The translations under genes and the position numbers were made by a program. A stretch of 64,000 nucleotides of DNA from Ypsolopha sequella (taxonomy: Eukaryota > Arthropoda > Insecta > Lepidoptera > Ypsolophidae). Location of the stretch: contig OW203985.1 in assembly GCA_934047225.1 (NCBI GenBank), positions 5,473,501-5,537,500 on the forward strand, in the 5' to 3' direction. Shown one piece after another: positions 21,887-31,742 of this stretch. The notes beneath the pieces are model-generated. The model saw only the letters and a list, made by a program, of their open reading frames with translations. It was not told the DNA's origin and made no database searches. Position 1 is the first letter of the stretch, and the number at the start of each line of letters is the position of its first letter.

Positions 21887-22155
21887 CAAGGTGACTTTTT
21901 GATAATCGTCCAAATTCATACTGGTGGCTTGGTAAGTGATCAGTATCATGGATCAATAACAATTTTGGTGAAATTCGTAAAATGAATTTTCGACCCCGCA
22001 AAGTGATTCACTCGGGACTCCAAGTGAATTTCTATGGGAAGCCGAAATTTCATTTTAGGAATTTCACAAAAATTGTTATTGATCCAAGATACTGATCACT
22101 TATCAAGCCTCCAGTATGAATTTGGATGATGATCAAAAATTCACTTGTATATATA
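21887..22155. mobile_element. Palindromic MITE C, copy 1
   Basis: About 270 bp that is nearly a perfect palindrome. The arm aaggtgactttttgataatc and ggtaagtgatcagtatc are mirrored by gatactgatcacttatc and gatgatcaaaaattcactt. Ends are tatac / gtata. Other copies are at 59221-59485 and, as a decayed half, at about 24375-24515. Confidence 0.8.
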
Positions 22156-22157
22156 TA

Positions 22158-23899
22158 CAGTGGTGGTCACATAATTAAAGACACCTCCTAATTGACCACA
22201 AAAAACTTAGTTATGGTATTACCATTTGCTTAAGTAGGTATTTAATCTAGAGTAATTGGTATTAAACCATAAGTGACATTGTATTCTTAAAATGTGGGAC
22301 AAAAAATAAATGTGTTCGTTAGTAGTTTAGCCACTGCGCACTCTGGGAAAGTAACTCAAACTTTTTTAACTTACTTGTAGCTGGCCAGCTAATTAAAGAC
22401 AATAAAAGCTGTGTTCTGAATTTTAAAAAAGAAAAAAGAACTAAATTCTCTTTTTCTTTGTTTTGCCGCGTATTTTCATGAAACGTCGATTATACTGAAA
22501 AAAATTAACTTTTTTTTTAAACCAATCAATATGGGAAAAAACAAGAGTTGCGATTCGACCACCAGGGAGATTATTTTGAACTTTCGTACCAAAGGCTGGT
22601 CGTACAGAAAAATAGGAAACCACTTGAACTGTTCTAAGGACATGGTTATGAATGCTATAAAACATACCAAGAAGTTTAACACGACCGAAAACGTACCTAG
22701 AAAACCGAGACCAAGGAAAACTACTGTGCGGGAAGACTAAGATGGTGTTGTTGGCAAAAAAAGATCCGTTCAAGGGATCAGAACTGATACGTTCGGAGTT
22801 GTTTGGTGCAGGAGGGTCGAAGGATGTGTCTGCAAGAATAATTAGACGGAGACTATGTGAGGCAAACTTGAACGGAAGAGTGTCTCGAAAGGTGCCACTT
22901 TTGAAAAAGCAAAATGTTAAGGCAAGATTAGCGTTTGCTAAAAAATATCAACACTGGACTGAACGAGAGTGGAAACAAGTGCTCTTTTCTGATGAAACAA
23001 AAATTAATATGATTAATTCTGATGGAAAACAATATGTAAGACGCCCCCTAAACAAAGAAATGGATCCCAAGTATACCAAGAAAGTAGTCAAACATGGGGG
23101 CAGAAATATCAAATTGTGGGGCTGCTTTTCAGGACTTGGTGTAGGACCTGTCAGGAAAATAGAAGGCAACATGGATAAATTCCAGTACAAGAATATTTTA
23201 GAACAAGCCATGCTGCCCTACGCCGAGCAAAATTTACCGGTCATTTGGACTTTCCAACAGGATAATGATCCGAAATACACTGCAAACATAGTAATAGATT
23301 TCTTAAGGAACCAGTCCGTGACAGTTTTGGATTGGCTCCCGTACAGCCCGGATTTAAATCCCATAGAAAATTTGTGGTACCAGGTGAAGAAGACAGTGGT
23401 GACAAAGCGGACATCGAACGTCGATCAACTTTACACAGCCTTTACAGAAGCATGGGAGCAAATTCCGGTAGGAGCTTGTACAAAATTGATCGCTTCCATG
23501 ACCAAGAGATGTCGTGCTGTAATTTCTGCCAAAAGACATGCGACCAAATATTGATACGTACCGTTATGTTTTACAAATTTGTTGGGAATTTTTGTGTAAT
23601 AAAGATAATTTCAATAACAACAATATTTTTTTTATTTCTTCTAAGCAAATGGAGTGTCTTTAATTATATGGCCATATCTTTGTTGAGTTTATACTGCTTG
23701 CAATTAGAATAAACCGAATAAAAGATTAGGAACAGACAAATTTTGTTGATAATATTTCGTTTTAACACTACACAATACCTACATAAATATTTTTAAATTG
23801 TGTAGCAAGTTCCAATGGTAGTCTGATAAAAAATATAGAGAGGAATAACTTAGTTATTTTAATATGCTTTAAGTGTCTGTAATTATGTGACCACCACTG
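22158..23899 (+). mobile_element. Tc1-type DNA transposon
   Basis: Terminal inverted repeats of 27 bp (cagtggtggtcacataatta and its complement taattatgtgaccaccactg, with one or two mismatches) lie at both ends. The element is bounded by TA on each side. Its 1742 bp length and single transposase gene are normal for the Tc1/mariner superfamily. The gene has one frameshift, so this copy is probably inactive. Confidence 0.95.
22531..23554 (+). pseudogene. Tc1 transposase with one frameshift (DD34E)
   Basis: The first frame (22531-22740) codes the N-terminal paired-like DNA-binding domain (REIILNFRTKGWSYRKIGNH) up to PRPRKTTVRED, then a TAA. The second frame, open across and beyond 22742, codes the linker and catalytic domain to a stop at 23554. 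It holds D in LFSDETK, D in FQQDNDPKYTA and E in SPDLNPIENLWY, with 34 residues between the last two, the DD34E signature of Tc1. A one-base insertion near 22731-22741 separates the frames. Everything else looks intact, so the lesion is recent. Confidence 0.92.
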
Positions 23900-24306
23900 T
23901 ATATATAATGTATATTATGATGTGTTGAGTGGGTAGGTTTTTGAATTGGAGCGTGGAGATAGGTGGATGATTATTTATCTTTGTTATTGATTGATTATTC
24001 ATTTTTATATTTATTTATTTATATATCTATACTTTTTTATTTTTCATGATTATAATTTTTTTTCTTTTGTCTCTCATTTGTCTGTCAATCATTCACTTAA
24101 TTTTATGACATTTTAAAATAATATATAAATTGTATCAAATTCCACTGAAGCCGACTGTATGTCGAAATATATCTGGAAATTATTATTTTAATAAGTGTTT
24201 TTATATAAATATATAATATGAACTGAATAGAAAATACAAAGACAGGACGCTTAAAATAAGTTTAGTCCTGTTAGATATGTTAAGTCATGTCACACCGAAT
24301 TGACAC

Positions 24307-25100
24307 AATTATCAAGGTTCGGTGACTCTTTGTGAAGTTCGTAAATTCTTTTTAAATTTGTATTCTTTAAACACAAGCCCAGCCTCGAATCACTATGGGA
24401 GGTCAACATTTTATTTTGCGAAATTTGCAAAACGTGTTATCGATCCGTGATACTGATGATCACTTACCAAGCCCCCGTATGCATTTGGCTGCATAAATTA
24501 AAGTCATCTTGTTTTATGAAGATAATTTCTGAACCTGTCCTTTGAATTCTGTGGTTCTAATCAACATGTAAGGGCCAATACAACAGCTTTTTCACCATTA
24601 ACGTATATCTACCATTTAAAGGTACACAAAAAATACATGTCTATGAGAAAAATCAACTTAGATTTTAAATTACAATTCAGGCAAAATTGCTCCAAGTTTT
24701 CTAGTGAATAGATCTCCCATAAATGACAACTAGATCCTATCATCGAATATTTCTCTAGCCTTATCACATCCAACCATCACATATTTGCTTTCCTTTAATA
24801 ACTATAACATTGACTAACATATGGCCAAAACAATCGAACAAAATATACACCTTTCACTACACTGTCTGGAAATATTTTTTCTCACCATCATCAGTCGAAG
24901 CAGTTCTGTAATTACTGTAACAGAGTCAAATTATATATTTGGCGAAATTTAAAACATAGGATGTACTCGTTTTGTCAACCATTCAACCAACTTTTTCTTT
25001 CATGGGGTCTGTCCATAGACCGCCTCCTATGCGAAATGCGCAACATCATTACTAATCACAAATAATAAGCATCTTGCCGCGGACCGAGCTTTTTACACAC
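24307..25100. other. Intergenic, with half of palindromic MITE C
   Basis: Only one feature is recognised. 24375-24515 contains cgaatcactatgggaggtc and cgatccgtgatactgatg, matching the right half of the palindromic MITE at 59340-59480. The rest is AT-rich and unassigned. Confidence 0.45.
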
Positions 25101-25159
25101 ACATACACGTTTTTATCAATCAATCAATTCTTCTCGGCCGTTTTCGGTCACAGCGACTG

Positions 25160-25262
25160 TCACTGCTGAGAGCGGTGCTGATGAGCCCTCACGTGGCTGA
25201 CGTAGCCGATTTTTGCAGTGAACGTGCGACCACATTCACTGCACGTCAGCACATAACCCTTG
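25160..25262 (-). pseudogene. C2H2 zinc-finger fragment, probably LINE ORF C-terminus
   Basis: On the minus strand the frame reads [13 protein letters not shown] and then [15 protein letters not shown] before a stop. This is a full C-x2-C-x12-H-x3-H finger. A single finger of this CGR..GxxSHxRxH style commonly ends the ORF2 of lepidopteran LINEs, which I think more likely than a host zinc-finger gene. No other part of a gene is seen around it. Confidence 0.45.
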
Positions 25263-25677
25263 TTTGAAGTAGTAAACAATTAAATTAAAATCTAGGGAAA
25301 TATATTGGTATTATTGGGTATATTATATACTAGACAGTATACACGATGGAAACATTATTTGATAAAGTTGGCTGGATAGAATAAATTCGCAAAGTTACTT
25401 CTTTTCGAGTACATTTTTTCCTCTATTTCCCTACTTTTTATATAAATAAGTAATTTGATATTATGATTCATTTACTAAAATAAAGCTCATAGATGACTCG
25501 AGCGCTTATACACGATAGTTTTTTATTTAAGAATAATATGATTAAAATAACAACGAAAAACATTGAAATTTATAAATTATTTTCTTTACTCTTTACACGT
25601 AAAGAAAAAGACAGAGGCAAAGGCAAACGCTCGGTGCACCGTTAAGGCCTTATGAGCTGCGGAAACACGCACCGACG

Positions 25678-28600
25678 CACAGTGGTTTCACACATACGAC
25701 AATAATCGAAAATGCGTCACTCTGATTGGTCACTTTTTTGTATGTTTTCGAAGAGCACTAGGTTTAAGGTTTACGCAGGTATAAATTAAATACCATTATC
25801 ACGACATTAACATAGTTATTTTGGTACCTGAAGTGAGCGCATCAACGCTTACCGCTAATTACGCCAGCTTGTTGAGTTATCGCAACCCTTTGTTAACCGT
25901 TTACAACTGATAAAAGAAGTGTGATTTTTACAAGTTAATTGTGATGGAATTCCTAGAAAAAGGTATGTATTTTCAAATAATTACAATATTTGGTCTGATG
26001 TTAATGTCGTAATTTTATTTTGACACTACTACGGCAAAGGCAATCATTATTTTGTTCTTATTATTTTTTAAAATGTTTCGTCAAACATTCAAAATGTAAA
26101 CACAACTCTACCGGCGATAATTTTAATAATTAGTAATCAAGGAAAGCCTTAACATAAAAAATATAAAAATTCTAGACCGCACTTTTTGCGTTCCTTTGAA
26201 CAATGACCAATATTAGATTTTACTTTATTTCGTAGCGGTTGCTACGAAGTGCTACGAATATTTGTTTTACTAATTAAATTTTGTATTATCTCTTTCAGGT
26301 ACATTTCACATGTGCATATTACCAAGAATGCATGTGTATGACATCTGGGTAACCAAAAATGGTAGTCCAGTGAAGAAAAACCTGGAGGTTTTCCGTGATT
26401 TAGTGGAAAAGATACCAGATTTTCCAAACAAAGAAAATCTTGACTTTAACGCTTTCAAAATGTGTGTGCGTCGTATTTGTTCAGAAATAAATAATAGACT
26501 CAAGAGTTGTCATCGCAATAAACCATGTTTTCTGAAGAAATATTCGACGTGGCTGAGTGTTTCTGATGAAATTTGTGTCGGTGAGTGCAAATCTTCTGCT
26601 ACAACGTCCACTCCTACAGCTTCAACTGTCTGTAAACGCGGCCGTCCTCTAAAAGACTTCAGCGAGTGTGGTAAAAGAACAAGACAACGTCGCCTAGCCG
26701 AAGTTTCCAGACAAGACGAATCTCTAAGTAAGTGCCTTCGTGATGTTTCAAAAACATCAATCAGTTCCGAGATTCAAGCAATTAATCCAGATGAAGTTGT
26801 GTCGCTTTTGGTCGAAGCAAAGTTATCTAAACATCAATACCTGCTTATTAAAGACTTTATGAACAATAAATTACAAATGCAAGTGCTACCATCATATAGA
26901 CAAGTGTTGAGTTCTAAAAAGGAGTGCTATCCAAAAGAAATAGTTGCGTCAGAAAAGGCTGCGGAAGTGAAGCTCCAAAACCTTTTGGATCATACTGTCA
27001 GTAGGATAGTTAAATCTCAAATAGACGTGATCGAAAACGTATCGGTGTCTCCGCGTAATTTTGTTTTGATGGGAAAATGGGGATTCGATGGAAGCACAGG
27101 CTATAGTGAGTACAAACAATCATTTTCTGAAACCCATGTTAAAGACAATGGCTTATTTTTGTTACTTCCTATGTTCCGTTGTGATTAGTTGATTCGTCAA
27201 ATGGGGATCTCGTGTGGAAAAATCCGCGACCTTCTTCTGTTCGTTACTGTAGACCGATACGTTTTCAATTAAAAAAGGAGACTGTTGATGTTTCCCGAGC
27301 AGAAGAAAAATATTTCAAGGATCAAATTTCATTGTTAACGCCAACTGCGTTAAAGATCAATGGGCAAGACATTTCTATCTCACACGATCTGCAGTTAACA
27401 ATGATAGATGGGAAAGTTTGTTCTGCTCTCAGTGAAACTAGTTCGGCAAGATGTTACATCTGCGAGGCAACACCTTCAGAAATGAATAACATTGAGAAAT
27501 GTTTGACAAAACCAGTCCACACTGAACGTTTCGAGTTCGGTCTGTCTACGCTTCATGCCTGGATACGATTTTTCGAATATTTTATTCATGTTTCGTACAG
27601 AATTAATGAAAAGAATAAGGATCTTGATATAAAGAAATGGCAAGTAAGATCCGAGGAAGACAAGAAAAATCTTTCTCTAAATAAATCTCGTATTCAGTCA
27701 GAGTTTAGAAAAAGATTGGGATTGATTGTAGATCAGCCAATATCTGGTGGTAGTGGAACATCTAATGACGGGAACACAGCAAGGCGGTTTTTTGAAAATA
27801 GTGAAATTTCAGCTGAAATAACCGGTTTAGACCGGGATCTCATCGATAGGTGTTCCACTATATTAAAAGCCATGTCTTCTGGTTATGCGATAAATATTGT
27901 AAAATTTAAAGAGTTTGCTTTGGAAACGGCTTTTAAATTAGTTCAGGCTTATGATTGGTATTACCTTCCAGCCTCTGTTCATAAAATTTTGCTACATGCG
28001 TCAGAAGTAATTGAACATGCCATTTTACCTATTGGTGAACTATCTGAGGAAGCGGCTGAGGCTAAAAACAAAGATATTAAAACCTTTAGACTCAACAACA
28101 CTCGGAAATTTTCAAGAACTGTAACCAATTTAGATTTAATAAATCGGCTACTTTTGAGCTCCGATCCCTATATTACAGGACTGAGAAAGCTGCCCAAAAA
28201 AACAAAGAAAACTCACTTATCTGTTGGCGTTTTAGAATTACTGTCATGTACGCGTATGTAGACTTATTTAGTATGTAAATAAGAATTTATTTAGATTGTC
28301 AGTCATAGTAATTCTAAGATAATTTTAACTTAATTTAGATTTTTGAAACTTTATCTACGAGTATAATGTAAATAAAACACTTATTGCCTATTTTTTTTAG
28401 CCACACAGGAGTCGAAACTGTTTGTTTATTCCAAATATATACAAAATAATATATTTGACAAAAAATAAGGTTTGTAAAATATTTTATAAAGTATTCTTCG
28501 ATTTCGACTCTTATTGAATAAACTATTATATGTTTTCTGTGTAATTATGCAAAAAATATTTAATTTCATACAATTTATTATTTAAATATAAACTCCTTTA

Positions 28601-28689
28601 TTCAACACGGTTGTTTTCATTCACTACACCCTGGTATTTCAAAAGTTATGTATTTTTGACGCATGCTCCATAGAGCGGAAACCACTGTG
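25678..28689 (+). mobile_element. Transib DNA transposon (RAG1-like), nearly complete
   Basis: The 3012 bp element is bounded by a 5 bp target duplication cgacg (25673-25677 and 28690-28694). Its inverted ends are CACAGTGGTTTC / GAAACCACTGTG. Five-bp GC-rich duplications and CACnnTG ends are the hallmarks of Transib, the superfamily from which RAG1 and V(D)J signals are thought to derive. At the right end the heptamer is followed by 23 bases and then TCAAAAATA, close to the nonamer ACAAAAACC. Inside is one RAG1-like transposase gene with a small intron and one frameshift. Confidence 0.95.
25944..28261 (+). pseudogene. Transib transposase (RAG1 core homologue), one frameshift
   Basis: A short first exon (25944-25962, MEFLEK) is joined to 26299 through a gtatgt donor and a tctttcag acceptor in matching phase. 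The frame runs to a stop at 27186-27188. The adjacent frame, open from 27185, continues the protein to 28261, so a one-base change near 27183-27188 breaks the gene. Residues matching the RAG1 catalytic triad are all present: D in KWGFDGSTGYSEYKQ, D in LTMIDGKVCSAL, and E in SEEAAEAKNK. The CYIC zinc pair (RAG1 ZnC2-type) and the helix VHKILLHASEVIEH are also kept. In RAG1 this core binds the heptamer/nonamer and makes nick-hairpin breaks. The damage is minimal, so an active relative probably exists in the genome. Confidence 0.9.
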
Positions 28690-28993
28690 CGACGCACACA
28701 GATACAGATGTGACAAATAGCGCACAAATTCCGCGCGGTAAATCAATACAGTGCTACCTAATTTCAGCTGTGCATGTTTTACACGCGTTATATAAAATTA
28801 TAAATTCGCGGTACTTTTTACACAGAGTATGTCCTTATCGCACGTTGCACTCTAGACACTTGGCGTATGAGAACTGAGGCGAAAAAAGTGCAAGATTTCG
28901 ACCGTTACGACACTTTTGCTCTAGTATGCGTGTTTACAAGCGTATGCCTATGTACCTATATGTATATTACTGAAGTACAGACAAGTGTGACGT

Positions 28994-29388
28994 TAAGGTT
29001 GAACGTCAGTCGCTTAGAGCAAACTGCATAACTTAACTTTGTATTTCTTTTTTAGAAGTTAAAAATTTTAAAAGATTTCGGTATATGGCAGTTGACGCCA
29101 ATAGTTCAGCATTAGTGAGGTTTATAAAGCATGAGTTTGAAATTGAATGCACAATTAGTCATGATCTTTCTTGTCCAAACAAAGTAAAAACAGCATTTTA
29201 AGTTGGTTTTGAGATGATCATGACTAATTATGTAAACAATTTTAAACTCTTGCTTTATAAACCACAATAATACTGAACTATTGGCTTCAAATGCCACAGA
29301 CCAAAATGCTTTTCATATTTAAATTTCTAAACAAGGAAAACAAAGTTAAGTTATGCACTTTACGCTAAGCTACTGACGTTTAACCTTA
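28994..29388. mobile_element. Foldback MITE, TAAGGTTAAACGTCAGTC family, copy 2
   Basis: 395 bp with termini taaggttgaacgtcagtcg and ctgacgtttaacctta, and a 5 bp target duplication gacgt at 28989-28993 and 29389-29393. It aligns with 9320-9692 along its whole length and is somewhat longer in the first arm. Confidence 0.85.
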
Positions 29389-29644
29389 GACGTGTATTCA
29401 TACAAATTGCAGTAGTATGCGTGCACGCACACTACCTCAATGTAACTACACACACAGTGGCAAAACCGATCATTGATTGTAGGCTACAACAACTCATACC
29501 AAACACGCATTCATTTATTTTTACATTGTTTTGTTCCACCAAAATAATCACCAGTAAAATTATCAAAAACAACCATCTCTTTTCATAATTTCTTTTAAAT
29601 GGGATACATACTCGTACAATGTTATAGTACAAAATAGATACTAT

Positions 29645-29782
29645 CGGTGTTACTACAAAACGGTGTTTAACTTTAGACAGTGTTTAAATATGTCGTTGTC
29701 ACCTTCTCTTTCATATTTTAAAAGAGTGACAGCAACAGATTTAAACACTGTCTAAAGTTAAATACCGTTTTGTAGTAACACA
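29645..29782. mobile_element. Foldback MITE, GGTGTTACTACAAAACG family, copy 1
   Basis: The arms ggtgttactacaaaacggtg and accgttttgtagtaacac enclose the pair ttagacagtgtttaaat / atttaaacactgtctaa. The second copy is at 37569-37714. Confidence 0.85.
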
Positions 29783-29842
29783 GCCTGAGTTTTACATTAT
29801 TCTTGTGGTAACTAAACCCGTGATTCCCAATGAGGTTTATTG

Positions 29843-30003
29843 GTACCGATTCGGTGAAGCACATCTTAACTTATTTGACAGGACTAAACTAAATTTAAGC
29901 GTTCTGTCCCTGTATTTTCGATAAAAAAAAAGAAAAAGACAGGATGCTTAAAATAAGGTTAGTCCTGTCAAATAAGTTAAGACGTGTTTTGCCGAATCGA
30001 TAC
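29843..30003. mobile_element. Foldback MITE A, intact copy
   Basis: The ends taccgattcggtgaagcac and gtgttttgccgaatcgata, with the inner pair taacttatttgacaggac / gtcctgtcaaataagtta, define the family. It is the reference for the split copy at 21640-24306. Confidence 0.8.
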
Positions 30004-30034
30004 CTATATGAAGTTTTATATCAATATTGGTGTC

Positions 30035-30178
30035 GACTCAGTATAAAACGACTTAACTTATTTGACAGGACTAACCTTATTTTAAGCGTCCTGTCTTTGT
30101 CTTTTCGATAAAGAAAAGGAAAGGCAACGCTTAAATTAAGTTTAGTCCTGTCAAATGAGTTAAAACGTATTACAACAC
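30035..30178. mobile_element. Foldback MITE A, third copy
   Basis: Same inner pair (cttaacttatttgacaggac / gtcctgtcaaatgagttaa) with different outer sequence, only 30 bp from the previous copy. Confidence 0.7.
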
Positions 30179-30381
30179 GGCAGTAACCTGTTATCTACTA
30201 TCACGGACTGTATCTGTTTGCCCATGCTACTAACCAATTCTAACGCATATAATGTGTTTTAAGATGATGTTGCGGAAGCTAGAAACTGGCAATAGTACCT
30301 ACTCGTCCACACTAACAACGTATACTATTGAACCAATTATCAAATCATGAAAAAAATCCTTCCAAGTGCGTGCTGTGTAGG

Positions 30382-30593
30382 CACAAAATAATCACTTACA
30401 GAAGGTTTACTCCGCATAACTAGCGAAAACACGCGCACGCACACATAGACGCGTACGTACGACGATCTCGGAGATAGTCGGGTGAATGCCAATACAAAAT
30501 TCTGCCGAGATCATCATACGTACGCGTCTATGCATGTGTGCGTCTGTTTTCGCTCCGTCGTCGAGTCGGCTTTCTGGTAGTATATATTTTGTG
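30382..30593. mobile_element. 212 bp palindromic MITE D, copy 1
   Basis: The ends cacaaaata and tattttgtg, and the inner arms actagcgaaaacacgcgca / gtgcgtctgttttcgctcc and agacgcgtacgtacgacgat / atcatcatacgtacgcgtct, form a long hairpin. The copy at 63246-63457 has exactly the same length in opposite orientation. Confidence 0.85.
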
Positions 30594-30844
30594 GTGTAGG
30601 GTTCCATAGTTTGTTATAAGTAGTAGAAATTTTTTAAACTGTCGAAATCGACTTAAGAGCTTATCTTCCAATGAATGGCATTGTTATCTATTGTGAAGGT
30701 CGACCGCTAATTAGCAGTGCATAACGAAACGCATAAACAACAAAATATTTTATGTTAATAGCAACTTTACCACCTAAACAAAAAGGCTCAAATTTGAACG
30801 GCAACGCATTCCAGATAGTACTTTTTTAAATCGAAAGCGGCAGC

Positions 30845-31050
30845 ACCACTTACAGAATGTTTACTCCGAATAACTAGCGAAAACAAGCGCACGCACACAT
30901 AGACGCGTACGTACGACGATCTCGAAGATACTCGGGTGAATGCCAATACGAAATTCTGCTGAGATCATCGTACGTACGCGTCTACGCATGTTTGCGTCTG
31001 TTTTCGCTCCGTCGTCGAGTCGGCCTTCTGGTTGTATTTGTGGTTACAGG
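30845..31050. mobile_element. Palindromic MITE D, copy 2
   Basis: Same internal palindrome (agacgcgtacgtacgacgat / atcatcgtacgtacgcgtct) as 30382-30593, with diverged ends. Confidence 0.8.
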
Positions 31051-31054
31051 GTCA

Positions 31055-31742
31055 TAAAGTAATGGCTTTCAGATCTACGGTAAGTTTGTTGACTAATACA
31101 GATCGATCGCGCCAAACTTCTAGTCCACTCGGAAGTTGCTCTTCCGAAGAACGGCCCATACATTGCCGATGCGAATCCTCCCGCGTTTAGAAACGACTAA
31201 AAGTTTGGCGCGATCTGTACTCGTTAACTTGTAAAGCCTACTCAGCTGTGTTAGTTTTCCTTTTAACTTCGTTTACTACCGTGAATTTTTTCACATATCC
31301 AAAAACAACCGTTTAGCTGGCACGGGAGAACACTTGAATCGATATATGATTTTCACACTACTGCAACATTTTTGAACAACCTATCCAACGACGTCCCACA
31401 AAGGGAAAGAGGAAAAATAATTTATCCCCTTTGCGTGTAGGCGAGGTACCCTGAAGAAATTTTTATTTTGCCACTTTGTCGGCGTGAATAATATGAAATA
31501 GTATTTGAGTTATGAGGGGGTCAAAAGTGGGTCCAAATGGTTCGTGTAATATTACACACGGTACCGCTCGCCATTTTGTTAGCTTGAACTTGGCTTGACA
31601 CTCTACCGCGTGTCTAGATGTATAACCATGCCAATTTACAACTTTCTAGTACAAGAGCCTCTGAGCTAAACCGCGGACATACAGACAGACCGACATGGCG
31701 AAACTATAAGGGTTTCCTGCTGACTACAGAACCCTAAAAATG
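31055..31742. repeat. Interspersed repeat, copy 1 (second copy at 61.6 kb)
   Basis: Shares gtttgttgactaatacagat, cgcgccaaacttctag, gaagttgctcttcc and the end actacagaaccctaaaaatg with 61640-62256. A gacagac run at 31680-31692 is typical of this repeat. Its own 5' end is missing. Confidence 0.65.

Larger units (their letters stand above)
21731..24229. mobile_element. Inverted-repeat element B, itself the host of further insertions
   Basis: Arms at about 21790-21886 and 23900-23990 are inverted (gataagtgatcatctacccg against ggtggatgattatttatc; ctccacacttcaatttagag against gaattggagcgtggag). The outer parts beyond the arms (21731-21789 and 23991-24229) do not pair obviously. The centre is occupied by a palindromic MITE and a Tc1 transposon. 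Confidence 0.6.
21640..24306. mobile_element. Foldback MITE A split by nested insertions
   Basis: The left half (21640-21730) and right half (24230-24306) together form one MITE of the family intact at 29843-30003. Inverted ends gtgtcgattccgtgt / acaccgaattgacac and inner blocks acttatttgacaggac / gtcctgttagatatg pair. The split is flanked by a 10 bp direct repeat gaaaatacaa (21721-21730 and 24230-24239), as expected for a target duplication around the 2499 bp insert. Confidence 0.75.
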
